In this document: piece by piece, positions 54,497 to 64,000 of the stretch | Numbering within the stretch: position 1 is the first letter of the stretch | Layout of the letters: every line of letters begins with the position of its first letter | Origin: Actinomycetota bacterium | GTDB lineage: Bacteria; Actinomycetota; Acidimicrobiia; Acidimicrobiales; Ilumatobacteraceae | Assembly: GCA_029978335.1 (NCBI GenBank) | Contig: JAPOJQ010000002.1 | Span: 84,943 to 148,942 of the forward strand | Direction of reading: 5' to 3' | Length of the DNA: 64,000 nucleotides | Position numbers and translations under genes: made by a program | Notes under the pieces: generated by a model | The model's input: only the letters and a program-made list of their open reading frames with translations | The model's database searches: none | Told to the model about the DNA's origin: nothing

Positions 54497-55080
54497 AGGC
54501 CGTTCGTGTCATCACCGGAACCGGCGTGCCGCTGCGGCGCAGCGATGTCGACACCGACCAGATCATTCCTGCCGAGTGGTTGAAGCGGGTGGAGCGCACC
54601 GGTTTCGAGAAGGGTCTCTTTTCAACCTGGCGCGATGACCCGAACTTCGTGCTGAACGATCAGCGATTTGCGGGCGCCAGCATCCTCGTTGCTGGCCCTG
54701 CGTTTGGTGTGGGATCAAGTCGTGAGCACGCCGTCTGGGCAATTCAGCAAGCTGGCTTCGACGCCGTCATCGCTCCGAGTTTCTCGGACATCTTCCGTAA
54801 CAACTGCACGAAGAACGGCCTCGTGCCAGTGGTTGCCTCCACCGCCACCGTTGAGGCGATCTGGTCGGCCATTGACGCTGATCCGGCTGCCACCATCGTT
54901 GTCGACATGGAACGTCTCCGTCTCGAAATGCCATCGGCTGGCGTTGATGAGTCGTTCCCGATGGATGCGCCGACGCAACATCGCTTCCTCGAGGGGCTCG
55001 ATGACATCGGCCTCACCATGGCGCGTGCCGATGCGATTGCGACCTATGAGAGCCAGCGGCCTGCATGGCTGCCGGCCTGA
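54493..55080 (+). CDS. leuD: 3-isopropylmalate dehydratase small subunit
   Basis: 195 residues. [77 protein letters not shown] are the swivel-domain motifs that complete the aconitase active site of LeuC. Its ATG lies in the ATGA overlap with leuC, giving stoichiometric translation. Confidence 0.96.
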   Translation: MKAVRVITGTGVPLRRSDVDTDQIIPAEWLKRVERTGFEKGLFSTWRDDPNFVLNDQRFAGASILVAGPAFGVGSSREHAVWAIQQAGFDAVIAPSFSDIFRNNCTKNGLVPVVASTATVEAIWSAIDADPAATIVVDMERLRLEMPSAGVDESFPMDAPTQHRFLEGLDDIGLTMARADAIATYESQRPAWLPA

Positions 55081-55096
55081 GCACCACCGCGCATCG

Positions 55097-56020
55097 CTAC
55101 TGACACGACCAGGCACCATCAACCCGGCGACCTGCCCCGTCGTCACCGCTCAACACTCCCCCTCCAGGAATTCGCTGGAAGGTGATGGTCGAGAATCGCA
55201 GACCTCCGTCAGGCACCGTGAGCACGAGCGTGCCCGTTCCTGAACTGCCGATCGGCACTGCAGCTCGCGAACTCAGGTCGATCGCAATCAGCCCGCCTGC
55301 CGGCTGATCGGCATCATCGATGCGCAACAACGTGCCGGCAGATCCGCCAATGGCACACGTTGCTGAGGTGCTCCGCGCCCCAACGGTTCGGGTCACGCCA
55401 GTTGCCGTGTCGACCATTCGGACCGACACCTCGGCGACGACAGGATCAACACCCTCATGTGGCTCACCTTCACAGGCGAAGGTGCCTGTCAACTGATGGC
55501 CGTCATCGGTCACCGCGGACCAGGTTCCCGTCCGCTCATCCGCCCCAAACGCAACCCCACCCGATGCCTCCACCACCGTGCCTGCACCGTTGTCGACTCG
55601 CACTCGCACCGCGGCGGATGGCTCACTCTGGCGAGTGGACGCCGCCGCCACCAGGCGCAGCGACGGTGCTCCTACACCTTCATCAACGACCACTTCGAGA
55701 GGTAACCAGTCCGGACCCTCCACCGCCGAACATGAGGCGAATCGCCCAAAGAGTGAGATGTCGTCGCTGCCAGCCGCACCAGGCTCCACCGCGATATCGA
55801 GCACGAGCTCGAGCTCAGGGGCAACCACGCTTGCGGTCACGCTCTGCGGTAAGCCATAGCGATCCGATGACGTCACCGATGCCACGGTCGTGGTCGTCGG
55901 CGTCGGCAAGGTGACGGTGACGCTCGCCGGCACCGTCGACGATGTCGACTCGTCGACCGTCGCAGAACACGCGGAGGCAGCCAAGCCAGCCGCGCACGCG
56001 ACAACGATGGCAACCCGCAT
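55097..56020 (-). CDS. putative secreted lipoprotein, unknown function
   Basis: 307 residues. N-terminus MRVAIVVACAAGLAASACSA with lipobox SAC, then a Thr/Ser/Val-rich linker (about residues 22-50) and a beta-rich domain ending in KxxxC-like RRVDGAWSCQ. Six Cys outside the lipobox are paired in composition (SCSAVE, FACEGE, TCAIGG, WSCQ). I do not recognise a domain. Convergent with leuD and downstream of the helicase gene on the same strand. Confidence 0.75.
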   Translation of the reverse strand: MRVAIVVACAAGLAASACSATVDESTSSTVPASVTVTLPTPTTTTVASVTSSDRYGLPQSVTASVVAPELELVLDIAVEPGAAGSDDISLFGRFASCSAVEGPDWLPLEVVVDEGVGAPSLRLVAAASTRQSEPSAAVRVRVDNGAGTVVEASGGVAFGADERTGTWSAVTDDGHQLTGTFACEGEPHEGVDPVVAEVSVRMVDTATGVTRTVGARSTSATCAIGGSAGTLLRIDDADQPAGGLIAIDLSSRAAVPIGSSGTGTLVLTVPDGGLRFSTITFQRIPGGGVLSGDDGAGRRVDGAWSCQ

Positions 56021-56056
56021 CAGGCCAAGTTAGAGGCCGGTGGACCGGTCCAGCGG

Positions 56057-57406
56057 TCAGGCCAGACGCGCATCCGTCGATGTCGAATCGGCGTGGAAAC
56101 TCGGCAGGTCGAGCAAGCGCGGGTCGTTCGAGAACACCTCGATGGGCTTCTCCGTCGGTAGACGCAACAGACGCTGCAACACCCGCATCTGGGTGTGCTG
56201 GTTGTATTCGACGAACGTGATCGCCCAACCGTCACGTCCTGCACGTGCCGTACGGCCCGAGCGGTGTAGGTAATCCTTCACGTCCCCTGCTGGGTCGTAG
56301 TGGATGACAGCACCGATGTCATCGATATCGATGCCTCGGGCAGCAACATCGGTCGCTACGAGCACGTTGAGTCGACCCTCAGCGAACCGTTGCAGCGCAC
56401 GCTCGCGGGCGGGTTGCGAAAGGTCGCCATGGATCGCCGCCGCGTTCACACCGAGTTCAACAAGGGCCGCTTCCACTTTGTCGCACAGACGCTTCGTCTG
56501 ACAGAAGACGACAACCTTGGGAATGCTGCGACTGATCGACCCGACGACCCGAGCTTTATCCATATGGTGCACCGCCAAGAAGAGGTGGTGCATCGTGCCG
56601 ACAGTGTCGGTGGCTGAGTCGATGGCCACTTCGACCGGATCAGTGAGGTAGTGGCGAATTAAGTGACCGACGTCGCCATCGAGCGTTGCCGAGAACAGCA
56701 TGGTCTGATTGCGCCCCGTGCAGTGACGCAACACCCACTCAACCTTGGGTGTGAAACCATCGTCGGCCATGCGGTCGGCCTCGTCGAGGCAGACAATCTG
56801 CACCGATGACAAGTCGACGTCACCCGCTTTGATGAGGTCGATCAGGCGGAGCGGCGTTGCCACGACGAGTTCAGCACCCCGTTGCAGGTCGCGGACCTGA
56901 TGCTCACGACTTGCGCCGCCATACACCGGCAGCACGGTGAGCCCCGCCTGTTGCGCAATGGGGGCCAACACTTCGGCGACCTGCACTGCGAGTTCACGTG
57001 TTGGTACCAACACCAGTCCGAGCGGTGCGCTCGGGCCTGCCTCGCCATCGATGCGCGACAACATCGGCACGCCAAATGCGAGCGTCTTTCCTGACCCGGT
57101 CTTTGCCCGCCCGCACACATCGCGGCCTTGCATGGCGACCGGAATCGCCTCCAACTGGATAGCAAACGGCGCGGCGAAACCGCAGGCGGCAAGTCCGACG
57201 TCGATCCGGTCGGGCACACCCAGGGCCGCAAAGCCGGTCGGCGTCTCGACCGGTGGAAGCGATGAAGTGGAGGTGAGATTGCCGGAGCGTTGCTCCTCGT
57301 CGTGTTGCCCGTCGCCACCGCTTGGCGCATCACCGGCTCCACGAGATCCTGGGCGGCCACCCCGGCCGCGTCGGCGTCCGCTGCGACGCCCTTGGTTCTC
57401 GGTCAT
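56057..57406 (-). CDS. DEAD-box RNA helicase
   Basis: 449 residues. An Arg/Gly-rich tail (SGRRRGRGGRPGSRG) opens the protein, then Q motif and I: RAKTGSGKTLAFGVP, Ia LVPTRELAVQV, II LDEADRM, III SATL, IV-VI VFCQTKRLCDKVEAALVELGVNAAAIHGDLSQPARERAL, ATDVAARGIDIDDIGAVIHYDPAGDVKDYLHRSGRTARAGRDG. Unwinds structured RNA with ATP; a cold or ribosome-assembly role is usual. The RGG-type tail is at the N-terminus rather than the C-terminus. Divergent from the leuA leader region. Confidence 0.95.
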   Translation of the reverse strand: MTENQGRRSGRRRGRGGRPGSRGAGDAPSGGDGQHDEEQRSGNLTSTSSLPPVETPTGFAALGVPDRIDVGLAACGFAAPFAIQLEAIPVAMQGRDVCGRAKTGSGKTLAFGVPMLSRIDGEAGPSAPLGLVLVPTRELAVQVAEVLAPIAQQAGLTVLPVYGGASREHQVRDLQRGAELVVATPLRLIDLIKAGDVDLSSVQIVCLDEADRMADDGFTPKVEWVLRHCTGRNQTMLFSATLDGDVGHLIRHYLTDPVEVAIDSATDTVGTMHHLFLAVHHMDKARVVGSISRSIPKVVVFCQTKRLCDKVEAALVELGVNAAAIHGDLSQPARERALQRFAEGRLNVLVATDVAARGIDIDDIGAVIHYDPAGDVKDYLHRSGRTARAGRDGWAITFVEYNQHTQMRVLQRLLRLPTEKPIEVFSNDPRLLDLPSFHADSTSTDARLA

Positions 57407-57460
57407 GATGCGATGAGGCTACCTGTTTGACACCACGGCGGCCCGATAGCGCTCAATGCT

Positions 57461-57489
57461 TTGCCGCTGGCCATTGCGACCGCTATCGT
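57461..57489 (+). promoter_or_regulatory. putative leuA promoter
   Basis: -35 TTGCCG (4 of 6), exactly 17-bp spacer, -10 TATCGT (4 of 6). The predicted start site falls at or next to the GTG of the leader peptide at 57498, implying leaderless translation of the leader. Confidence 0.55.
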
Positions 57490-57497
57490 CTCTCCCC

Positions 57498-57532
57498 GTG
57501 ACCGAACTGCGCACGCTCCTGCTCCTTACGTA

Positions 57533-57533
<1 letters not shown>
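57498..57533 (+). CDS. leuA leader peptide with four consecutive leucine codons
   Basis: A frame of 11 codons beginning GTG: MTELRTLLLLT, codons CTC CTG CTC CTT, then TAG. Followed within 35 bp by a hairpin and a terminator, then leuA. Leu-rich leader peptides controlling leuA by transcription attenuation are established in actinobacteria and enterobacteria. The Leu at codon 4 adds a fifth Leu codon. The stop codon overlaps the first arm of the downstream hairpin. Confidence 0.85.
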
Positions 57534-59348
<1,815 letters not shown>

Positions 59349-59374
59349 CGACAGCCACGGCTAACATCGGCTCC

Positions 59375-59566
59375 ATGCAGGTGAGCGTCGACATTGACCT
59401 GTGCGCTGCCACAGGTGGCTGCACTCAGGTCGCCCCAGAGGTCTTTGAGATTCGATCCGATGGTGTGGTGCACGTACTCAACGCGCAACCTGGACCTGAC
59501 CTGCACGATGCCGTGCTCGAGGCCGCTGACCTATGCCCCACCGGGGCGATCACGGTCGACAGCTGA
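59375..59566 (+). CDS. small ferredoxin, [3Fe-4S] type
   Basis: 63 residues. Three Cys in the arrangement CAATGGC (C-x5-C) near the N-terminus and ADLCPTGAI near the C-terminus match one-cluster [3Fe-4S] ferredoxins that commonly supply cytochromes P450 in actinobacteria; no P450 gene is in this window. VAPEVFEI is a conserved family phrase. Its stop is one base before the pyrF GTG (TGA-C-GTG), so both are in one transcript after leuA. Confidence 0.88.
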   Translation: MQVSVDIDLCAATGGCTQVAPEVFEIRSDGVVHVLNAQPGPDLHDAVLEAADLCPTGAITVDS

Positions 59567-59567
59567 C

Positions 59568-60377
59568 GTGGGCTCCTTCCACGACCGCCTCCGATCGGCC
59601 TGGGATGCATCTGGGTCGTCGCTGTGTGTTGGACTCGACCCTGATCCGTCACGCTTTCCGGCGCCACTCGACGGCGCAACCGATGCGATCGCTCGGTTCT
59701 GCATCGACATCGTCGACGCAACCGCCGACCTCGTGTGTGCGTTCAAACCCCAGATCGCGTACTTCGCGGCCCAGCGCGCCGAAGACCAACTCGAGCGAGT
59801 TTGTACGCATATCCGAGACCAGCATCCAGGGGTCGTACTGATTCTTGATGCAAAACGCGGCGACATCGGTTCGACCGCGCAGCAGTACGCGCAGGAGGCA
59901 TTCAACCGTTACGGCGCTGATGCCGTCACGGTCAACCCGTACCTCGGCACCGATTCGATCGAACCATTTCTCACCGCCGGCGGCGGGGTCATCGGACTGT
60001 GTCGCACCTCGAACCGTGGCGGCGATGACCTTCAGATGCTGAACGTGGACGGCGATCCGCTGTACGTCCATGTTGCACGGATGATCGCTCAACAATGGTC
60101 GACACTCGGCGACTGCGGGCTTGTGGTCGGCGCGACCTACCCCGCTGAACTCGCCCGCGTCCGCGCTGAAGTTGGTGACCTGCCGATATTGGTACCTGGC
60201 GTCGGAGCACAAGGTGGCTCAGCCAGCGATGCCATGGCGTCGGGTGCGAGCGCTGATGGCACCGGCTTGATGATCAACTCCTCGCGGGCAGTGCTCTACG
60301 CGAGCAGCGGCGCTGACTACGCCGACGCTGCCCGCCACGTCGCGCTAGCGACCCGCGACGAGTGCCGCATCAACTGA
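59568..60377 (+). CDS. pyrF: orotidine 5'-phosphate decarboxylase (type 2)
   Basis: 269 residues from GTG 59568. Type 2 OMP decarboxylase pattern: [25 protein letters not shown], the catalytic Asp-Lys-Asp in [39 protein letters not shown] and VPGVGAQGG, with the long insertion typical of actinobacteria. Last step of UMP synthesis. Its stop directly abuts the convergent serA stop at 60378. Confidence 0.94.
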   Translation: MGSFHDRLRSAWDASGSSLCVGLDPDPSRFPAPLDGATDAIARFCIDIVDATADLVCAFKPQIAYFAAQRAEDQLERVCTHIRDQHPGVVLILDAKRGDIGSTAQQYAQEAFNRYGADAVTVNPYLGTDSIEPFLTAGGGVIGLCRTSNRGGDDLQMLNVDGDPLYVHVARMIAQQWSTLGDCGLVVGATYPAELARVRAEVGDLPILVPGVGAQGGSASDAMASGASADGTGLMINSSRAVLYASSGADYADAARHVALATRDECRIN

Positions 60378-61943
60378 TCAGCCGCGCAAGGCGATCACGC
60401 TTGACACGCCGGGGGCTGAGCGCAACTGGCTGATCACCTCGTCGTCCAGCTCCGAGCCGGTGGCGATCAACATCACCGCCGACCCAGGGCCTTCGACGCG
60501 ACCAACATCCATGTCAGCGATGTTCACACGGGCGTCGCCAAGGATGGTGCCGACCGCTCCGATGACCCCCGGACGGTCGTCATTGGAGATCAACAACATG
60601 TGATCAGCAGGAGGGACGTCAACACCGTGACCGTCGATCTCGACGAGGCGCTGCTGGCCGCTGCGCCCGGTCAACGTTCCTGAGATGCTGTGCGTGCCGT
60701 CACGCAATGACAACAGGTTGACGTATTCGTCGGACACGCTTGAGGTGACTTCCCGCAATTCGAGGCCAGCGGCTGATGCCATGCCAGGAGCGTTGACGTA
60801 GCTGACAGGATCATTACTGATCCTGCTGAAGAAACCCTTCAGCACGGCGAGACCGAGGATGCGGGTGTCGTAGGCAGCGATATCACCCTCAACACAGAAC
60901 TCAAATGAGCCCGGCGTTGCGCCGACGAGCGAGGAATACAGACGACCGAGGCGTTCGGCGAGCGGAAGAAAGGGGCGCAAGTTGTCATCAGCCTCAGCCG
61001 CGTCGACGTTGACCGCCCACGGGACGAACTCGCCAGCCAACGCCAATTGCACCATGTCGGCAATCGCGTCGCCTGCTTTGTCTTGCGCTTCACGGGTGCT
61101 TGCGCCGAGGTGGGGCGTCACCACGACCGACGGCAACTCGAAAAGCGGGCTCTCCGTCGTCGGTTCCTTATCGAACACGTCGAGGGCAGCTCCAGCGACG
61201 ATGCCATCACTGATGCACGAGGCGAGGTCGGCCTCGTCGACGATGCCGCCACGAGCAACGTTGATAATGCGCAACGACGGCTTCGCAGTGGAGAGCAGGT
61301 CCCGGTTGATGAGACCAGTTGTCTCTTTGTTCTTCGGGAGATGGATCGTCAAGAAGTCAGCCTCGGCGACCAGCTGCTCCAGCGACATCAATTCGACACC
61401 CATCTGACGTGCTCGATCCGCCGACACGAACGGGTCGTAGGCAACGAGCCGCATCTGGAATGCCTTGGCACGGTCGGCAACGAGCTTCCCGATGCGTCCA
61501 AGACCCACGACACCGAGGGTCTTGTCGGCAAGTTCCACGCCCTCCCACTTCGAACGCTCCCAGCGTCCTGCAACGAGAGCTGAGTGTGCCTGGGGCACAT
61601 TGCGGGCTTGGGCAAGCAACAGGGCCATCGTGTGCTCTGCTGCCGAGATGATGTTCGACTGCGGAGCATTGACGACCATCACGCCGCGGGAGGTGGCAGC
61701 GGGAACGTCAACGTTGTCGAGTCCAATTCCTGCTCTGCCGACGACGATGAGATCGGTTCCGGCGGCGAGCACCTCGGCGGTCACCTGTGTCGCCGAACGA
61801 ATGATGAGCGCATGGGCACCAGGGATCACCGATAACAGTTGCTCGGGCGACAGGCCCTCTTGCACGTCGACCGTGTGGCCTTGGGCCCGAAGGCGGTCGA
61901 GACCGCCTTGTGCAATGGACTCGGTGACCAAGATGCGCGCCAT
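60378..61943 (-). CDS. serA: D-3-phosphoglycerate dehydrogenase
   Basis: 521 residues from ATG 61943 (ATG 61952 also possible). Full-length type I PGDH: NAD-binding VVGLGRIGKLVADRAKAF, catalytic Arg in NVARGGIVDEADL, HLGASTREAQ, then the actinobacterial intervening allosteric domain and a C-terminal ACT domain (HMLLISNDDRPGVIGAVGTILGDARVNIADMDVGR) that binds serine. First step of serine synthesis. Divergent from the GNAT gene. Confidence 0.96.
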   Translation of the reverse strand: MARILVTESIAQGGLDRLRAQGHTVDVQEGLSPEQLLSVIPGAHALIIRSATQVTAEVLAAGTDLIVVGRAGIGLDNVDVPAATSRGVMVVNAPQSNIISAAEHTMALLLAQARNVPQAHSALVAGRWERSKWEGVELADKTLGVVGLGRIGKLVADRAKAFQMRLVAYDPFVSADRARQMGVELMSLEQLVAEADFLTIHLPKNKETTGLINRDLLSTAKPSLRIINVARGGIVDEADLASCISDGIVAGAALDVFDKEPTTESPLFELPSVVVTPHLGASTREAQDKAGDAIADMVQLALAGEFVPWAVNVDAAEADDNLRPFLPLAERLGRLYSSLVGATPGSFEFCVEGDIAAYDTRILGLAVLKGFFSRISNDPVSYVNAPGMASAAGLELREVTSSVSDEYVNLLSLRDGTHSISGTLTGRSGQQRLVEIDGHGVDVPPADHMLLISNDDRPGVIGAVGTILGDARVNIADMDVGRVEGPGSAVMLIATGSELDDEVISQLRSAPGVSSVIALRG

Positions 61944-62060
61944 GGACGACATCGTTACCGACAGCAGCGGCTTCGCCCAACTGTGCGGCTCCGGTTCGTA
62001 CGAGATGTCAAGCCCAGTCGACCGGTGGGCCGCCTACCCTCAACGACTACCGTGACCGAT

Positions 62061-62783
62061 ATGACGTCGGCATCCGACGACCACCAGCTCGACGGCATCG
62101 ACATCCGAGTGCTGCACGAACGTGATGACCTCGTCGCTGCATCCGCTGTACTCCAACAGGTGTGGGGATCGACAACGCCGCTCGTCGCCGCTGAGCTCCT
62201 CCGAGCAATTGAGCACTCCGGCGGGTACGTGGCGGGCGCCTACGACCATGGCCGCATGGTCGGAGCCTCATTCGGCTGGCTCGCTCGTCACCTTGGACAC
62301 TGCGCGCTTCACAGTCACGTCACTGGCATCCTCCCAGGACTTCGACACTCAGGTATCGGGCGCGCCATCAAACAGCACCAGCGGACTTGGGCCGCTGAAC
62401 GCGGCATCGAATGGATCACATGGACCTTCGACCCGCTCGTTCGAGCCAATGCGTGGTTCAACATCACGGTGCTCGGCGCTCACGTTGCTGCGTATCTCGA
62501 AAACTTCTACGGCGAGATGACCGACTCGCTCAACGCCAACGATGAGAGCGACCGTCTCGTCGCTGCCTGGCCGGTGCAGTCATCGCCGGTGCCACCGGCA
62601 ATGGGGCGACGGATCGAGATTCCGACGCCCGATGACATTGTCAATTTGCGACGAGTCAACCCGAGCGAGGCGCAGCGGTGGCGACACGAGGTGCGGGTTG
62701 CGCTCGAAGGCGCTCTCGCCGAAGGTGGCCGCATCACCTCGTTCACCCGGGATGGTTCATACATCGTGGAGTTCCCCTCATGA
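62061..62783 (+). CDS. GNAT-fold predicted acetyltransferase (COG3375-like)
   Basis: 240 residues. A GNAT core: VWGSTTPLVAAELLRAIEHSGGYVAGAYDHGRMVGASFGWLA, HSHVTGILPGLRHSGIGRAIKQHQRTWAAERGIEWITWTFDPLVRANAWFNITVLGAHVAAYLENFYG. Acetyl-CoA loop GLRHSGIG is the Q/RxxGxG/A equivalent. GTG 62052 is an alternative start. ATGA overlap with the MenC-like gene indicates a functional pair, found together in other actinobacteria. Confidence 0.85.
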   Translation: MTSASDDHQLDGIDIRVLHERDDLVAASAVLQQVWGSTTPLVAAELLRAIEHSGGYVAGAYDHGRMVGASFGWLARHLGHCALHSHVTGILPGLRHSGIGRAIKQHQRTWAAERGIEWITWTFDPLVRANAWFNITVLGAHVAAYLENFYGEMTDSLNANDESDRLVAAWPVQSSPVPPAMGRRIEIPTPDDIVNLRRVNPSEAQRWRHEVRVALEGALAEGGRITSFTRDGSYIVEFPS

Positions 62784-63904
62784 CATCGCCAATGACGCCC
62801 ACCTCCATCGAACTTCGTCGCATTCACCTCGACCTCGTCACCCCGTTCCGTACAAGTTTTGGCTCTCAGTCATCGCGCGAGATCCTGCTCGTCGGTGTCA
62901 CGACTGCCGATGGTTCGACCGGCTGGGGTGAATGTGTGGCGCTGAGCGAACCGGTCTACTCCCCCGAATACGTGGAGGGAGTCATCGACGTCATCGAACG
63001 CTTCATGGCGCCTGTGCTCTTTGGGGCCAGCGATCTTCGTGCTGCGAACGTGATCGAGCACCTCGAGCGCTTCAAAGGTCACGAAATGGCCAAAGCAGCG
63101 CTCGAGATGGCCGTTCTCGATGCCGAACTTCGCTCCGGCGGCGCCACATTGCATCAGCGTCTCGGCGCCTCTCGCACTCGAGTGCCCAGCGGGGTATCCG
63201 TTGGCATCTTCAGCACCGTCGACGAGTTGCTCGCCGCCGTGCAGGGCTACGTCGATGAGGGCTACGCCCGCATCAAGTTGAAGATCGAACCTGGCTGGGA
63301 TCTCGAGCCGGTTCGCCTTGTTCGTGAGCTGATCGGACCCGACATGGGGCTCCAGGTCGATGCCAACACCGCCTACACCCGCGCCGACATCGAGCACCTT
63401 CGACGACTTGACGACTTCGACCTGTTGCTCATCGAACAACCCCTTGATACCGATGACCTGCTCGGCCACCGAGCACTTGCTGATGCCATCGACACTCCCG
63501 TGTGTCTTGATGAGTCCATTGAGTCGTTCACCCAGGCTGTCGATGCCGTCGATCTCGGTGCTGCTGAAATCATCAACATCAAGCCCGGGCGCGTTGGCGG
63601 CTACCTGACCGCAGTGCGGATCCACGACATGTGTCGTTCCAGAGGGATTCCGGTGTGGTGCGGCGGAATGCTCGAAACCGGCATCGGCCGTGCCGCGAAC
63701 TGTGCGCTCGCCTCACTCGATGGGTTCACACTTCCTGGCGATATCTCGGCGTCGACGAGGTTCTATGCACGCGACATCGTGCTCGAGCCAATCGCCATCG
63801 TCGATAGCCACGTCGCCGTTCCCTCGTCACCCGGGCTTGGCTATGACCTCGACGTCGACTTCGTCGACTCGATCACAACCTCGGTGCAGCGTCTCACGCG
63901 TTGA
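62780..63904 (+). CDS. menC: o-succinylbenzoate synthase / N-acylamino acid racemase (MenC-like enolase superfamily)
   Basis: 374 residues. Muconate-lactonizing subgroup: IELRRIHLDLVTPFRTSFG capping strand, catalytic Lys pair in IKLKIEPG (KxK), metal ligands LQVDANTAY (Asp), LLIEQPLD (Glu), VCLDESI (Asp), acid/base Lys in INIKPGRVGG and GGMLETGIGRAANCALASL. Dehydrates SHCHC to o-succinylbenzoate for menaquinone, or racemises N-acylamino acids; the partner GNAT makes the racemase reading possible. The menC symbol is provisional. Confidence 0.87.
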   Translation: MTSPMTPTSIELRRIHLDLVTPFRTSFGSQSSREILLVGVTTADGSTGWGECVALSEPVYSPEYVEGVIDVIERFMAPVLFGASDLRAANVIEHLERFKGHEMAKAALEMAVLDAELRSGGATLHQRLGASRTRVPSGVSVGIFSTVDELLAAVQGYVDEGYARIKLKIEPGWDLEPVRLVRELIGPDMGLQVDANTAYTRADIEHLRRLDDFDLLLIEQPLDTDDLLGHRALADAIDTPVCLDESIESFTQAVDAVDLGAAEIINIKPGRVGGYLTAVRIHDMCRSRGIPVWCGGMLETGIGRAANCALASLDGFTLPGDISASTRFYARDIVLEPIAIVDSHVAVPSSPGLGYDLDVDFVDSITTSVQRLTR

Positions 63905-63929
63905 ATCCAGCACCGGTAACGTCCACGCC

Positions 63930-64000
63930 GTGACATACCCGTTTCTCTCCGACGAGTGGATCGCTGCCGCACGGGAGATCCGTGAACGTCACGCCCATCG
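63930..64000 (+). CDS. N-terminus of a probable SCP2 sterol-binding-domain protein (3' truncated by window edge)
   Basis: GTG 63930 opens MTYPFLSDEWIAAAREIRERHAH, running off the window. The PFLSDEWIAAxRxI opening is characteristic of actinobacterial SCP2 sterol-transfer domain proteins. Only about 23 residues are visible, so the assignment rests on this motif alone. It begins 25 bp after the MenC-like stop. Confidence 0.5.
   Translation, partial: MTYPFLSDEWIAAAREIRERHAH

Overview
This is a high-GC chromosomal segment from an actinobacterium, most likely of the class Acidimicrobiia. The assignment is an inference. It rests on GC-rich third codon positions, many GTG starts, apparent leaderless starts, actinobacterial families (MSMEG_1061-type flavoprotein, DUF2237, DUF2256/DUF3253), and a leuCD / gltX / tRNA-Gln / tRNA-Glu / leuB / serA neighbourhood that mycobacteria also keep together. 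No transposase, integrase, phage gene, CRISPR array or rRNA was seen.

Layout. 0-13.6 kb: the 3' part of katG, then redox and detoxification genes (dienelactone-hydrolase-like, PPOX flavoprotein, Baeyer-Villiger monooxygenase, luciferase-like monooxygenase, sulfurtransferase, glutaredoxin), an SbtA-type bicarbonate transporter divergent from a winged-helix regulator with a clear operator between them, an FKBP, a DUF2157-like membrane protein and an SDR. 13.7-19.1 kb: a complete amino-acid ABC transporter operon of the aapJQMP type on the minus strand, with two RNA hairpins at informative places. 19.3-36.9 kb: metabolic and transport genes (MBL hydrolase, MFS exporter, acyltransferase-SGNH protein, two amidases, GH13 glucosidase, class III aminotransferase, acyl-CoA dehydrogenase) and a glutaminyl-tRNA synthetase. 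37.0-39.4 kb: tRNA-Glu(CTC), tRNA-Gln(CTG), a YdcF-like protein and gltX.

39.4-64 kb is dominated by branched-chain amino-acid and serine biosynthesis: cimA, ilvE, leuB, leuC, leuD, leuA and serA, interspersed with agmatinase-like, nucleoside hydrolase, greA, UbiB-like kinase, FKBP lipoprotein, DEAD-box helicase, ferredoxin, pyrF, and a GNAT/MenC-like pair.

The most notable observations are regulatory. cimA is preceded by a 12-residue leader peptide with four consecutive isoleucine codons, a perfect 11-bp hairpin and an intrinsic terminator. leuA is preceded by an 11-residue leader peptide with four consecutive leucine codons and its own terminator. Both leaders sit where a promoter would give leaderless mRNA, so the two committed steps (citramalate toward isoleucine, isopropylmalate toward leucine) look attenuated separately by their own end products. 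Upstream of cimA lies an array of DnaA-box-like 9-mers at about 21-bp spacing and an unidentified, strongly structured intergenic region. Third, leuB carries an in-frame TAA at codon 288 of 331 with a perfectly conserved reading frame beyond it: a recent nonsense mutation or a sequence error in an otherwise complete leucine pathway.
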